From NCBI GenBank assembly GCA_025964675.1, contig JAOPYI010000292.1, forward strand, positions 1-46,612: a stretch of 46,612 bases of DNA, in the 5' to 3' direction. The stretch's first letter is position 1, and every line of letters begins with the position of its first letter. Below, piece after piece: positions 1-8,292 of the stretch. This DNA is from Sphaerisporangium sp. Its GTDB lineage: Bacteria; Actinomycetota; Actinomycetes; Streptosporangiales; Streptosporangiaceae. The translations under genes were made by a program, and so were the position numbers. The notes beneath the pieces were generated by a model. That model made no database searches, was not told the DNA's origin, and saw only the letters and a program-made list of their open reading frames with translations.

Positions 1-1136
1 CCGTGAACGTGGTTGTGGCCCGCCACCGGGCCGACCTCGCCCGCGGCGAAGAACCCCGCCATGCCGATCGGGCCGAGGGTGTCGTGGAGCGCCAGCACAT
101 CGTGGTCGGGGCTGCCGAACATGGCCGAACCCCTGCCGTTGCAGGAGAACAGCAGCGCGCCGTCGATGTGTCCCCGCTGCTCGACGTGGGCGTCCAGCAG
201 CTCGTACAGGTCCTCGTCCGCCGTGGCGGCGTCGCGGACCTGGAAGCGGACGCTCTGCCCGATGTCGAGCACGTCGCCGACGGCCACGGCCTCACGCTCG
301 GGGTCGATGCCGAGGATGCCCCGGATCAGGAAGTCGCCGCGCTCGTGGCTCTCGGCGTACTCGTCCATGGCGACGCCGATCTGCAGGCCGGAGGCGACCA
401 GCTCCCTGTCGTCCTCGTCGAGGCCGCTGACGATGTCCTCCAGGCGGGCGAGGGCGGGCTGCCCGGCCAGCTCCAGCAGGAGGTTCTCCTCGGAGCGGGT
501 GACGACCATGGTGGGGCCGATCGGGCGGCAGCCCTGGCTTACGACGGTGCTGACGTTGACGGGGCCGCTCAGCATGACGCCGATCGCCCCTTCGGTGTAC
601 ATCTCGCCACCGGCGAACAGGCGGACGGAGCCCTGGCCCCGCATGCCGTTGGCCAGGCCGCCGACCAGTGGAAGATCGCCGAGGACGTCGGCCGAGTGCT
701 CCACGAAGGCGTCGGTGGGGAAGCTGTACGGGTCGGCCAGCAGGATCGCCACCTGGTCGTCAGGCGTGCGGTCCGGCAGGCCGATGATCACGAAGCGGTC
801 ATCCGTGCGGAGGGTCTCCAGCGCGAAGGTCGTCGCCCGCCCCCCGCCGAGGCTCGCCGCCCAGGCGCTGACCGCCGAGGTCAGCTCGACGCCCTGGCCG
901 TCGCCGATGACGCCGGTGGCGCTGCACCCGACGACCTGGGCCCCGGGCGCCATGCGCATGACGCGCAGCCCGGCGCGGGTGACGTCCTCGGGATCGTCAC
1001 CGCAGATGAAGAAGCACACGAGGTCGGGCGGTCCTGACAGGCCGGAGAGCGCTTGGCGCACTGCGGTCTCCGCGGCCACGACCAGGTCGGACCCCACGGC
1101 GAGACCGTCAGCGAACCTGCTCGTCAGCACTGTCAC
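1..1136 (-). CDS. FIST N/C domain sensory protein (C-terminus cut by window edge)
   Basis: The minus strand is open from a GTG at 1136 to the left edge without a stop, giving about 378 residues. The start has a GGGGGAGG Shine-Dalgarno sequence about 8 nt upstream. The translation begins VTVLTSRFADGLAVGSDL. Features typical of FIST_N include a VVGCSATGVIGD segment and a GDLPLVGGLANGM segment. The C-terminal half carries FIST_C hallmarks: LLFSCNGRG, then a GPIGMAGFFAAGEVGPV segment close to the edge. FIST proteins are thought to sense small ligands, perhaps amino acids, and usually occur with signalling domains. This one appears to stand alone. Only about 10-20 residues should be missing, judged from the position of the final FIST_C motif. 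The gene is divergent from the MoxR-type ATPase at 1310. The rightward ORFs covering this span are antisense shadows. Confidence 0.85.
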   Translation of the reverse strand, partial: MTVLTSRFADGLAVGSDLVVAAETAVRQALSGLSGPPDLVCFFICGDDPEDVTRAGLRVMRMAPGAQVVGCSATGVIGDGQGVELTSAVSAWAASLGGGRATTFALETLRTDDRFVIIGLPDRTPDDQVAILLADPYSFPTDAFVEHSADVLGDLPLVGGLANGMRGQGSVRLFAGGEMYTEGAIGVMLSGPVNVSTVVSQGCRPIGPTMVVTRSEENLLLELAGQPALARLEDIVSGLDEDDRELVASGLQIGVAMDEYAESHERGDFLIRGILGIDPEREAVAVGDVLDIGQSVRFQVRDAATADEDLYELLDAHVEQRGHIDGALLFSCNGRGSAMFGSPDHDVLALHDTLGPIGMAGFFAAGEVGPVAGHNHVH

Positions 1137-1296
1137 ACGCCTCGCCTCCCCCTACGTCGCGAGTCGTAGTGTGTCGTAGCATTTGAACCCTCTTGGCCGG
1201 ATTCTCCCCACTACGGAAGCAACAACGCGCGCGGAGCGTCACGCAATGGTCAAGATCCGAAATGTCTATAAGCTGCCAGAACCTTCCTTCGCGACG

Positions 1297-1310
1297 TAGT
1301 CTCGTTCCCG
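1297..1310 (+). promoter_or_regulatory. Putative leaderless promoter of the MoxR ATPase
   Basis: TAGTCT at 1297-1302 fits the actinobacterial -10 consensus TANNNT and lies 7 nt before the GTG at 1310. That puts the predicted transcription start on the start codon. No Shine-Dalgarno sequence precedes this GTG. The -35 region (CTGCCA at 1273-1278) is weak. Confidence 0.35.
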
Positions 1311-2767
1311 TGCATGAATCGCCCACACCGCGAAGTGAAACGCCGCAAGCTCGCACTGTCCGTGACCTACGCGATAGTGGACACACCTATCGCTCGGTCA
1401 AGGCGGAGATCCGCGAGAACTTGCTGGCCAGATTACGCTCGGGCGCGCCGAGATTCCCGGGCATCGTCGGATTCGACGACACCGTGCTCCCCCACCTGGA
1501 GCGAGCGCTGCTAGCGGGGCACGACCTGGTACTACTGGGCGAGCGCGGCCAGGGCAAGACCCGGCTCATCCGCACGATCACCGGCCTGCTCGACGAGTGG
1601 ACCCCCGTGGTCGACGGATGCGAGATCAACGACCACCCGTACGCCCCTGCCTGCGTCCGCTGCGTGAAGCTCGCCGCGGAGCAGGGTGAGGACCTGAAGA
1701 TCGCCTGGAAGCACCGCGCCGACCGCTACGGCGAGAAGCTCGCCACGCCGGACACCTCGGTCGGCGACCTGATCGGCGACGTCGACCCGATCAAGATCGC
1801 GGAAGGCCGCACCCTCGGCGACCCCGAGACCGTCCACTACGGCCTGGTCCCCCGCACCAACCGGGGCGTCTTCTCGGTGAACGAGCTGCCCGACCTCGCC
1901 GAGCGCATCCAGGTGTCGCTGCTCAACGTGCTGGAGGAGCGTGACATCCAGGTACGCGGCTACAACCTGCGGCTACCCCTCGACGTCCTGCTGATCGCCA
2001 GCGCCAACCCCGAGGACTACACCAACCGGGGACGGATCATCACCCCGCTGAAGGACCGCTTCGGGGCCGAGATCCGCACGCACTACCCGCTGACCCTGGA
2101 GGACGAGCTCGCCCTGATCCGCCAGGAGGCCACGCTCAACTGGCGGGGCCTGGACCCTGACGGCGATCAGGCGGGCCTGAGCGCCGAGCTGCCCGAGCAC
2201 CTCGTGGAGATCATCGCCCGGTTCACCCGCCTGGTCCGCGAGTCGACGGCGGTGGACTCCCGCTCCGGTGTCTCGGCCCGCTTCTCGATCGCGGCCGCCG
2301 AGACGGCCGCCGCCTCGGCCGTACGGCGGGCGGCGCTCCGTGGCGAGGAGCGCCCGGTGACCCGGGTGTGCGACCTGCCCGGGACCGTCCACACCCTGCG
2401 CGGCAAGGTGGAGTTCGAGGTGAGCGAGGAGGGCCGCGAGGTCGAGGTGCTCTCCCACCTGCTGCGCCGCGCCGTCGCGGAGACCTTCCGCGGCACGCTC
2501 GGGGGCATGGACCTGTCCGCGCTGCTGGACAAGTTCACCGAGGGCGCCCAGATCGAGTCCGGTGAGCTCACGCCCGCCACCGAGCTGCTCCATCAGATCG
2601 GGCCGGTCCCCGGCCTCGCCAAGATCATGTCCGCCGTGGGCATGGGCGAGGGCGACGAGTCCCCGGGGCACGCCGCCGCCGCGCTGGAGTTCGCGCTCGA
2701 AGGGCTCTACCTGATGCGGCGCCTGTCCAAGGACGAGACCGACGGGGGCGCCGTCTACCGCACCTGA
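1310..2767 (+). CDS. MoxR/Mg-chelatase-like AAA+ ATPase
   Basis: This 485-residue cytoplasmic AAA+ ATPase has Walker A GERGQGKT at residues 77-84. A Walker B-like segment (VFSVNELPDL) follows near residue 185. A sensor-1 region LLIASANPEDYTNRG near residue 230 leads into a DRFGAEIR arginine-finger area. Proteins of this group work as chaperone-like ATPases with a VWA-domain partner, which is the next gene. The GTG at 1310 was chosen because conserved similarity begins at RTVRDLRDSGH just after it and a -10 element sits 7 nt upstream. An ATG at 1193 in the same frame would add 39 residues of low-complexity character. Codon 42 is TTA, a rare leucine codon in high-GC actinomycetes. The true substrate is unknown. 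Confidence 0.9.
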   Translation: MHESPTPRSETPQARTVRDLRDSGHTYRSVKAEIRENLLARLRSGAPRFPGIVGFDDTVLPHLERALLAGHDLVLLGERGQGKTRLIRTITGLLDEWTPVVDGCEINDHPYAPACVRCVKLAAEQGEDLKIAWKHRADRYGEKLATPDTSVGDLIGDVDPIKIAEGRTLGDPETVHYGLVPRTNRGVFSVNELPDLAERIQVSLLNVLEERDIQVRGYNLRLPLDVLLIASANPEDYTNRGRIITPLKDRFGAEIRTHYPLTLEDELALIRQEATLNWRGLDPDGDQAGLSAELPEHLVEIIARFTRLVRESTAVDSRSGVSARFSIAAAETAAASAVRRAALRGEERPVTRVCDLPGTVHTLRGKVEFEVSEEGREVEVLSHLLRRAVAETFRGTLGGMDLSALLDKFTEGAQIESGELTPATELLHQIGPVPGLAKIMSAVGMGEGDESPGHAAAALEFALEGLYLMRRLSKDETDGGAVYRT

Positions 2768-2776
2768 GCCATGGCT

Positions 2777-2816
2777 CCCCCAAGGCGGCTCTCCTGCCGG
2801 TGAGCCGCCTTCGGGG
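2777..2816 (+). terminator. Hairpin terminator after the MoxR ATPase
   Basis: A perfect 10-bp inverted repeat AAGGCGGCTC (2782-2791) and GAGCCGCCTT (2802-2811) has a 10-nt loop. A further CCCC/GGGG pairing follows after one mismatch. There is no T run, as is common in actinomycetes. Confidence 0.7.
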
Positions 2817-2876
2817 ACGCGCACAGAGGCGCTCAGGCGGCGGGGACGTTTCCTCGCACACCGGACACACGACGGT

Positions 2877-2891
2877 TAGGCTCGCAAAAGA
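2877..2891 (+). promoter_or_regulatory. Putative leaderless promoter of the VWA gene
   Basis: TAGGCT at 2877-2882 lies 8 nt before the ATG at 2891. No convincing Shine-Dalgarno sequence is present. The layout copies that of the preceding gene. Confidence 0.35.
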
Positions 2892-4858
2892 TGAGTGGCT
2901 ACCGATACGGCGAGTATCACGACGGGCCCGATCCGCTGGCACCGCCCTACGACGTGCGCGCCGCGCTCGATGAGATGGGCGACGCGATCCTGTCAGGTTC
3001 CACCCCCCTGGACTCCCTGCGTGACCTGCTCAAACGAGGCGTGCCCGGCGCTCAGGACCGGCGCGGCCTCGACGAGTTGCTCCGCGAGGTGCGCAAGCGC
3101 CGCCGCGAGCTGCGGGAGCGCGGAAATCTCGACGGCACGCTCGAACGCGCCCGTGCCTTGCTGGACAAGGCGATCGGCCAGGAACGCGCCGAGCTGTTCC
3201 CCGACCCCTCCGACGACGCCCGGCTACGCGAGTCCGAGCTCGACGGGGTGCCGAGCGACACCGCGAGCGCGGTGCAGCAGCTCAGCTCGTACGAGTGGCG
3301 CTCGCCCGCCGCCCGCCAGACCTTCGAGGAGCTGCGCGAACTGCTGCGCAGGGAGGTGCTCGACAGCCGTTTCCGGGGCATGCGCGAGGCTCTCGCGAAT
3401 CCCGATCCGGAAATGATGGAACGGGTCCGGCAGATGATGTCGGATTTGAACGACATGCTGGACCAGGACGCCCGAGGCCAGCATACGCAAGATGATTTTG
3501 ACCAATTCATCGAAAAATATGGGGACTTGTTTCCGGAGAATCCCCGCAATCTCGAAGAACTGGTCGACATCCTCGCCCGCCGGGCCGCCGCGGCCCAGCG
3601 GATGCTCGCCTCCATGACCCCGGAGCAGCGCGCGGAGCTTCAGGCCCTGATCGACCAGACGCTGGAGCAGGCCGGGCTCGGCGAGCAGATGGCCCGCCTC
3701 AGCCAGGCCCTCTACGCCCGCCGTCCGGACCTCGCCTGGGACACTCCCGAGCGGATGAACGGCGAGCAGCCCCTCGGCATGGGGGACGCCGTCAGCGCCC
3801 TGGAGGAACTGGCCGACCTGAGCCAGCTGGAGACGGCGCTCCGCCAGGACTATCCGGGAGCACGGCTCGACGACATCGACGAGGCCGCGATCCGCCGGGC
3901 CCTCGGCCGCTCGGCCGTGGACGACCTGGAGACGCTCAAGCAGATCGAACGCGAGCTGGAGCAGCAGGGATACCTCCGGCGGCAACGCGGAAAGCTCGAG
4001 CTCACCCCGAAGGGCGTGCGCCGGCTCGGGGAGACCGCTCTGCGCAAGGTCTTCGACTCGCTGGACGCCGGACGCCGCGGCGACCACGACCAGCGTGACG
4101 CCGGAGCCGCCGGCGAGCTCACCGGCTCCTCCCGGCCGTGGCGCTTCGGCGACGAGCAGCCCATCGACGTGGTCCGCACGCTGGTCAACGGCGTGCGGCG
4201 CGGCAACGGCCGGGGGGACGGCGACGGCCACGCCCGGGTGTCGCTGTCCGTGGACGACTTCGAGGTCGCTGAGACCGAGAGGCGTACGGCGGCCGCGGTG
4301 TGCCTGCTGGTCGACCTGTCGTACTCCATGGCCCTACGGGGCACCTGGGCGCCCGCCAAGCAGACCGCACTGGCTCTGCAGGCCCTGGTCGCGTCCAAGT
4401 TCCCCGGAGACGCCGTGCAGATCATCGGCTTCTCGAACTACGCCCGGGTGCTCCAGCCCGAGGAGCTGGCCGGGCTCGAATGGGACATGGTCCAGGGCAC
4501 CAACCTGCACCACGCCCTGCTGATCGCCGGCCGCCACCTGGACCGGCATCCCGACTTCGAGCCCGTGGTGCTCGTCGTCACCGACGGCGAGCCGACCGCC
4601 CACCTCATGCGGAACGGCCGCTACTGGTTCGAGTGGCCGCCGTCGCGCGAGACGCTTGAGCTCACGCTGGCCGAGGTCGACAAGATGACCCGGCGCCGGG
4701 CGACGCTCAACGTGTTCATGCTCGCCACCGACGAGCGGCTCAAGGACTTCGTGGACGAGGTCGCCCGGCGCAACGGCGGCCGGGTGTTCTCCCCCAGCGC
4801 CGACCGCCTCGGCGAGTACGTCGTCAGCGACTTCCTGCGCTCCCGCCGCTCCCGCTAG
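2891..4858 (+). CDS. VWA-domain protein, partner of the MoxR ATPase
   Basis: This protein has 655 residues. The first roughly 460 are rich in charged helices (many RRR, EL and ER segments). The C-terminal part is a von Willebrand factor A domain. Its metal-ion-dependent adhesion site is visible as DLSYSM near residue 474 (DxSxS), a TN pair in the VQGTNLHHAL segment, and VVTDGEPT. MoxR-type ATPases and VWA proteins are usually encoded as pairs and act together on protein or cofactor maturation. Here the two genes are in the same direction, separated by about 120 nt that contain a hairpin and a second promoter, so they can be transcribed separately. No signal peptide is seen, so the protein is probably cytoplasmic. 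Confidence 0.88.
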   Translation: MSGYRYGEYHDGPDPLAPPYDVRAALDEMGDAILSGSTPLDSLRDLLKRGVPGAQDRRGLDELLREVRKRRRELRERGNLDGTLERARALLDKAIGQERAELFPDPSDDARLRESELDGVPSDTASAVQQLSSYEWRSPAARQTFEELRELLRREVLDSRFRGMREALANPDPEMMERVRQMMSDLNDMLDQDARGQHTQDDFDQFIEKYGDLFPENPRNLEELVDILARRAAAAQRMLASMTPEQRAELQALIDQTLEQAGLGEQMARLSQALYARRPDLAWDTPERMNGEQPLGMGDAVSALEELADLSQLETALRQDYPGARLDDIDEAAIRRALGRSAVDDLETLKQIERELEQQGYLRRQRGKLELTPKGVRRLGETALRKVFDSLDAGRRGDHDQRDAGAAGELTGSSRPWRFGDEQPIDVVRTLVNGVRRGNGRGDGDGHARVSLSVDDFEVAETERRTAAAVCLLVDLSYSMALRGTWAPAKQTALALQALVASKFPGDAVQIIGFSNYARVLQPEELAGLEWDMVQGTNLHHALLIAGRHLDRHPDFEPVVLVVTDGEPTAHLMRNGRYWFEWPPSRETLELTLAEVDKMTRRRATLNVFMLATDERLKDFVDEVARRNGGRVFSPSADRLGEYVVSDFLRSRRSR

Positions 4859-4866
4859 CACGACCT

Positions 4867-4931
4867 GGCCGCCCGCCGCTCTTCCGTACGGAAGAGCGGC
4901 GGGCGGCCGCTTTCGGTCTGAAAGCGGTTTT
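4867..4931 (+). terminator. Double hairpin terminator after the VWA gene
   Basis: A perfect 21-bp palindrome spans 4867-4908 (centre GTAC at 4886-4889). It overlaps a second hairpin, CCGCTTTC (4907-4914), loop GGTCT, GAAAGCGG (4920-4927), followed by TTTT at 4928-4931. The second hairpin is a textbook intrinsic terminator and could be an alternative fold to the first. Confidence 0.85.
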
Positions 4932-5110
4932 GCGAGGGTATGTCCATGTCCCGGCCCGAATCTCTGGGCAAAGGAATCAACCGTTTCCAGGGCGGCGCAT
5001 TAATCGCTTGCTGATCGATATGCGATCTCGGAGGATATTCATAAGGGATGCTTGACGGAGATCCCTCAAGACAGCCGACCTGTTTCACCTGTGCTTGAAA
5101 GGAGAGTGCA

Positions 5111-5269
5111 ATGTTCGCCGCGGTCGCTCTCCTGCTCCTCATGATCGTCACGGTGACGATGTTCGAGGTCACCGTGAACAACCGGCCCCGGCCCCCGAAA
5201 CCGCCTCTCGCCGACATCACGCGTCTCGAGGAGCCGGCACAGGGCGCGCCGGACGTCCCGAAACCATGA
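5111..5269 (+). CDS. 52-residue membrane miniprotein
   Basis: A short ORF begins at ATG 5111, with AAAGGAG ending about 7 nt upstream, the expected placement for a ribosome binding site. The product has one strong hydrophobic segment at residues 2-18 (FAAVALLLLMIVTVTMF). A proline-rich, charged tail RPRPPKPP follows, and the C-terminus is acidic then polar. It looks like a single-span membrane or signal-anchor miniprotein with the tail outside or in the cytoplasm. Codon use is GC-rich at third positions, as expected for a real gene here. A TTGACG at 5052-5057 could be a -35 element, but no clear -10 follows. No family was recognised. The next gene, at 5345, also encodes a membrane protein. 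Confidence 0.6.
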   Translation: MFAAVALLLLMIVTVTMFEVTVNNRPRPPKPPLADITRLEEPAQGAPDVPKP

Positions 5270-5331
5270 GCCACGGCTCATGATTTGCCACGGTTGACCG
5301 AAGCCCGTTCCCCCGCTGATCACTCAGGCGA

Positions 5332-5345
5332 TAGCCTCAGCGGCA
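5332..5345 (+). promoter_or_regulatory. Putative leaderless promoter of the DUF2269-like gene
   Basis: TAGCCT at 5332-5337 lies 7 nt before the ATG at 5345 and there is no Shine-Dalgarno sequence. A TTGACC at 5294-5299 is too far (32 nt) to be its -35. Confidence 0.35.
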
Positions 5346-5776
5346 TGTCGTTTCTCGACAAGCTTCTGCTGTGGCTGCACATCGGCTTCGCGATCTTCGC
5401 TATCGGGCCGTTGACCGCCGCCACCATGTTCACCCCGAGATACATCCGGGCCAGAGACGCGAGCGTGCTGCGTTATCTTCACCGCAGCACGCGCGTCTTC
5501 GGCGTCCTGACCCTTGGCGTGTTCCTGTTCGGCCTCGCCCTGGCAGGCGGCAACATCGGCAAGCCGTATCTTTCGGTCTCGATGACGCTGTTCATCGTGG
5601 CGGCGGTGCTCCTGGTCATCATCGATCGTGACCAGAGCACCGCCGTCCGCGTGCTGTCCAACGAGACCCCGGAGGACGACGCCAAGGTCCAGACGGGCCG
5701 GATCGCCACCCTCTCCTCGGTCGTGGCCCTCATCTGGCTCGTGATCCTGGTGCTGATGGTCTGGTTCAACCCCTGA
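5345..5776 (+). CDS. Small integral membrane protein, DUF2269-like
   Basis: The 143-residue protein has four predicted membrane helices. They are near residues 5-28 (starting LLLWLHIGFAIFAIGPLTAA), 48-68 (VFGVLTLGVFLFGLALAGG), 75-93 (LSVSMTLFIVAAVLLVIID) and 120-140 (IATLSSVVALIWLVILVLMV). The histidine in the first helix (WLH) and the overall four-helix plan resemble the DUF2269 / predicted integral membrane group. The reaction is unknown, if there is one. The ATG at 5345 is favoured over the GTG or ATG codons upstream because hydrophobic similarity begins at once and a -10 element sits 7 nt before it. Confidence 0.75.
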   Translation: MSFLDKLLLWLHIGFAIFAIGPLTAATMFTPRYIRARDASVLRYLHRSTRVFGVLTLGVFLFGLALAGGNIGKPYLSVSMTLFIVAAVLLVIIDRDQSTAVRVLSNETPEDDAKVQTGRIATLSSVVALIWLVILVLMVWFNP

Positions 5777-5807
5777 GACCGGCCGAGGCCCCGAGGGAAT
5801 CCGATCC

Positions 5808-6950
5808 TTAGGAGCCCAGGGCCTGCGTGAGGTCGCCGAGCAGGTCGCTGACCGTCTCGACGCCGACCGACAGGCGCACCAGATCGGGGGGCACCTCAAG
5901 GGCCGAGCCCGCGACCGAGGCATGCGTCATGCGCCCGGGGTGCTCGATCAGCGACTCCACGCCGCCGAGCGACTCGCCCAGCGTGAACAGCTTGGTCCGG
6001 TTGCAGATCTCGACCGCCTCGGCCTCACCGCCGGCGACCCGGAACGACACCATGCCGCCGAACCGCCTCATCTGCTTGGCGGCCACCTCGTGCCCCGGGT
6101 GCCCGGCGAGCCCCGGATAGAGGACCTCGGTGACCCGGGGGTGCGACAGCAGCAGGTCGACGACCCGCTCGGCGTTGTCGCAGTGGCGCTCCATGCGCAG
6201 GGCCAGCGTCTTTATGCCCCGCAGCGTCAGCCACGCGTCGAACGGGCCCGCGACGGCCCCCATGGCGTTCTGGTGGTAGGCCAGCTCTTCGCCGAGGTCG
6301 CGGTCGCGGGCGACCAGCGCGCCGCCGACCACGTCGGAGTGCCCGCCGACGTACTTCGTGGTGGAGTGGACCACCACGTCGGCGCCCAGCGCCAGCGGCT
6401 GCTGGAGGTACGGCGAGGCGAAGGTGTTGTCCACCACGAGCAGGGCGTCCGCCTCGTGGGCGATGGAGCCGAGAGCCTCGATGTCGGCGATCCCCAGCAG
6501 AGGGTTCGTCGGGGTCTCCACCCAGATCGCCTTGGTGTCGGGACGGACGGCCGCGCGCACGGCCTCGAGGTCGCCCAGCGGCACCGGGTCGTAGTGCAGG
6601 CCCCAGCGCGCCAGAACCTTGGCGAACAGCCGGTAGGTGCCGCCGTAGGCGTCGTCGGGGATGATGACGTGGTCCCCGGGCCCGCACACCCCGCGCAGCA
6701 GGGTGTCCTCGGCGGCGAGGCCGGACGCGAAGGCCAGCCCGCGCGTGCCGCCCTCGATCGCGGCCAGGCACTCCTCCAGAGCGGTCCTCGTGGGGTTCGC
6801 CGACCGGCTGTACTCGTATCCAGAGCGAAGCCCGCCGACGCCGTCCTGCTTGTATGTGGACACGGCGTATATAGGAGGCACCACCGCACCGGTGCGGGGG
6901 TCGGCCTCCTGGCCTGCGTGAATGGCCAAAGTCTCGAAGCCCTCAATCAT
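5808..6950 (-). CDS. metB: Cystathionine gamma-synthase (PLP-dependent)
   Basis: The 380-residue Cys/Met-metabolism PLP enzyme forms cystathionine from cysteine and an activated homoserine. Many actinobacterial members also act as cystathionine gamma-lyases. The amino end (FETLAIHAGQEADPRTGAVV) is characteristic. The PLP lysine is near residue 199 in STTKYVGGHSDVVGG. SANPTR and the RLSVGVE motif near the C-terminus are present. The ATG at 6950 has TAGCGT 7 nt upstream and would be leaderless. A GTG at 6959 in the same frame has GGGAGGG 7 nt upstream and is a credible alternative that adds three residues. Cystathionine beta-synthase is encoded 1.3 kb away, so together they could run the transsulfuration route between homocysteine and cysteine. 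Confidence 0.9.
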   Translation of the reverse strand: MIEGFETLAIHAGQEADPRTGAVVPPIYAVSTYKQDGVGGLRSGYEYSRSANPTRTALEECLAAIEGGTRGLAFASGLAAEDTLLRGVCGPGDHVIIPDDAYGGTYRLFAKVLARWGLHYDPVPLGDLEAVRAAVRPDTKAIWVETPTNPLLGIADIEALGSIAHEADALLVVDNTFASPYLQQPLALGADVVVHSTTKYVGGHSDVVGGALVARDRDLGEELAYHQNAMGAVAGPFDAWLTLRGIKTLALRMERHCDNAERVVDLLLSHPRVTEVLYPGLAGHPGHEVAAKQMRRFGGMVSFRVAGGEAEAVEICNRTKLFTLGESLGGVESLIEHPGRMTHASVAGSALEVPPDLVRLSVGVETVSDLLGDLTQALGS

Positions 6951-6963
6951 GACACCCACGCTA
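6950..6963 (-). promoter_or_regulatory. Putative -10 of metB
   Basis: On the minus strand, TAGCGT (6963 to 6958) lies 7 nt before the ATG at 6950. The region between metB and the divergent sensor kinase is only about 125 nt and carries a -10-like element for each. Confidence 0.3.
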
Positions 6964-7064
6964 TCGCCCTCCCGCGGGACGAAACGGCCTAACCGTGCGC
7001 AACGCCGGTTACCTGGTCCGCGCGACTCGTCCGAATGGCCGATCCTGTGGCTGATCGCTCCGTT

Positions 7065-7079
7065 TACGCTCAATGTCCG
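7065..7079 (+). promoter_or_regulatory. Putative leaderless promoter of the sensor kinase
   Basis: TACGCT at 7065-7070 lies 8 nt before a GTG at 7079. This favours the GTG over the ATG at 7073, which is only 2 nt from the element and has no Shine-Dalgarno sequence. Confidence 0.3.
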
Positions 7080-8239
7080 TGAGGGACACCCAACGGTTCG
7101 CGTACTGGGTTCAGCAACTCAGTGAGATGGCGCTGGTCGGCTGGCTGGGGTTGCTCCTGCTCGCCGACATCGCCGTGGCGGTCTCGATGCGCGACGCGCA
7201 GTACACGGTGCCGGTGTGCGGCCTCATCGGCATCGGGGCCTACCTGCTGCGGCACCGGTTCCGCGTCCAGGGTCTGGTCCTGATGATGGGGATGTCGGCG
7301 GGAGTCTCCCTCTTCACCGCCCTCTTCCACTGGAACGGCTCTCCCGGCTTCGCCGAGGCCGGCACCCTGCTGCTGCTGACCGTAGGGGTTCTCCGCTGGG
7401 TCACGCCCCTCCGGTTCGCCGTGCTCCTCTCGGTGCTGCCCATGATCACCTTGGAGCTGGCGAGCGGCCTGCGCATGCCCGGCAACTCGGGCATCGCCTT
7501 CGGCTTCCTACTCTTCGTCGCCTGGGCGGTGGCGATGGGCATCGGCGCCTACCTGCGCTACCAGCGCGAGCGCCGCCACGAGACCGTGAACGCCGTGCGG
7601 AGGGCCGAACGCCTCGAGCTCGCCCGGGAGCTGCACGATCTGGTCGCTCACCACATCACCGGCATCGTGGTACAGGCCCAGGCGGCCAGGACCGTGGCCG
7701 TACAGAAGCCCGAGGCCGTCGTGCCGTCCTTGGAGGCCATCGCCAACGCGGGGGCGGACGCGCTGACCTCCATGCGCCGCCTGGTCGGGGTGCTCCGGGC
7801 CGACGACGACCCGTCCCGCAGCGCGGGCACCACGCTGGCAGACCTGCGCGTGCTGGTCGAGACCTTCTCCGCGGGCGGGCCGCCGGTCGCCTTCGACATC
7901 GGCCAGGGCGTCAGCGACTTGACGCTGGCGCCCGAGGTGCTCACCACCCTGCACCGCGTCCTGCGGGAATCGCTGACGAACGTACGGCGGCACGCCCCGA
8001 ACGCCGGCTGGGTCGAGGCGAACCTCAGCCCGGCCGACCGGGGCGTACTGCTGCGCGTCCACAACTACGTGTCGCACTCCGACCCGCGTGTCTCCAGGCT
8101 GGGCGGTGGCTTCGGCCTGGTGGGCATGGCCGAGCGGGTCAACGCCCTCGGCGGCGACCTCGTCGCGGGCCCCACCCCGCAGGGGACCTGGGAGGTCCGC
8201 GCCTGGTTCCCCCTCGACCGCGAGGCGGCCGGCTTCTGA
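7079..8239 (+). CDS. Orphan NarL-type sensor histidine kinase
   Basis: This roughly 386-residue membrane histidine kinase is of the HisKA_3/HATPase_c type. Several hydrophobic stretches occupy residues 18-160. The phosphoacceptor histidine lies in RELHDLVAHHITGI, near residue 186. The ATPase domain has a weak N box (ESLTNVRRHA) and a clear G box (GGGFGLVGMAERV). Such kinases normally phosphorylate a LuxR-type response regulator encoded next door. None is present here: the next gene is convergent cystathionine beta-synthase. Its partner must therefore be elsewhere. An in-frame ATG at 7073 would add two residues. A hairpin lies just after the stop. Confidence 0.88.
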   Translation: MRDTQRFAYWVQQLSEMALVGWLGLLLLADIAVAVSMRDAQYTVPVCGLIGIGAYLLRHRFRVQGLVLMMGMSAGVSLFTALFHWNGSPGFAEAGTLLLLTVGVLRWVTPLRFAVLLSVLPMITLELASGLRMPGNSGIAFGFLLFVAWAVAMGIGAYLRYQRERRHETVNAVRRAERLELARELHDLVAHHITGIVVQAQAARTVAVQKPEAVVPSLEAIANAGADALTSMRRLVGVLRADDDPSRSAGTTLADLRVLVETFSAGGPPVAFDIGQGVSDLTLAPEVLTTLHRVLRESLTNVRRHAPNAGWVEANLSPADRGVLLRVHNYVSHSDPRVSRLGGGFGLVGMAERVNALGGDLVAGPTPQGTWEVRAWFPLDREAAGF

Positions 8240-8245
8240 CCGCCC

Positions 8246-8272
8246 TGAGGGAGACTGCCGGAGCCTCCCTCA
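8246..8272. terminator. Bidirectional hairpin between convergent genes
   Basis: TGAGGGAG (8246-8253) and CTCCCTCA (8265-8272) form an 8-bp stem between the stop codons of the sensor kinase and cystathionine beta-synthase. It can serve both. Confidence 0.55.
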
Positions 8273-8292
8273 CAAGGGCCGGAGGCCGGCTC

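Noticed and set aside
3-1179. Two long plus-strand ORFs at the left edge
   Set aside because: The minus strand has the FIST domains and a good ribosome binding site; the plus frames are shadows.
5294-5299. TTGACC as -35 for the gene at 5345
   Set aside because: It lies 32 nt from the only -10 candidate, far outside the usual 16-19 nt.
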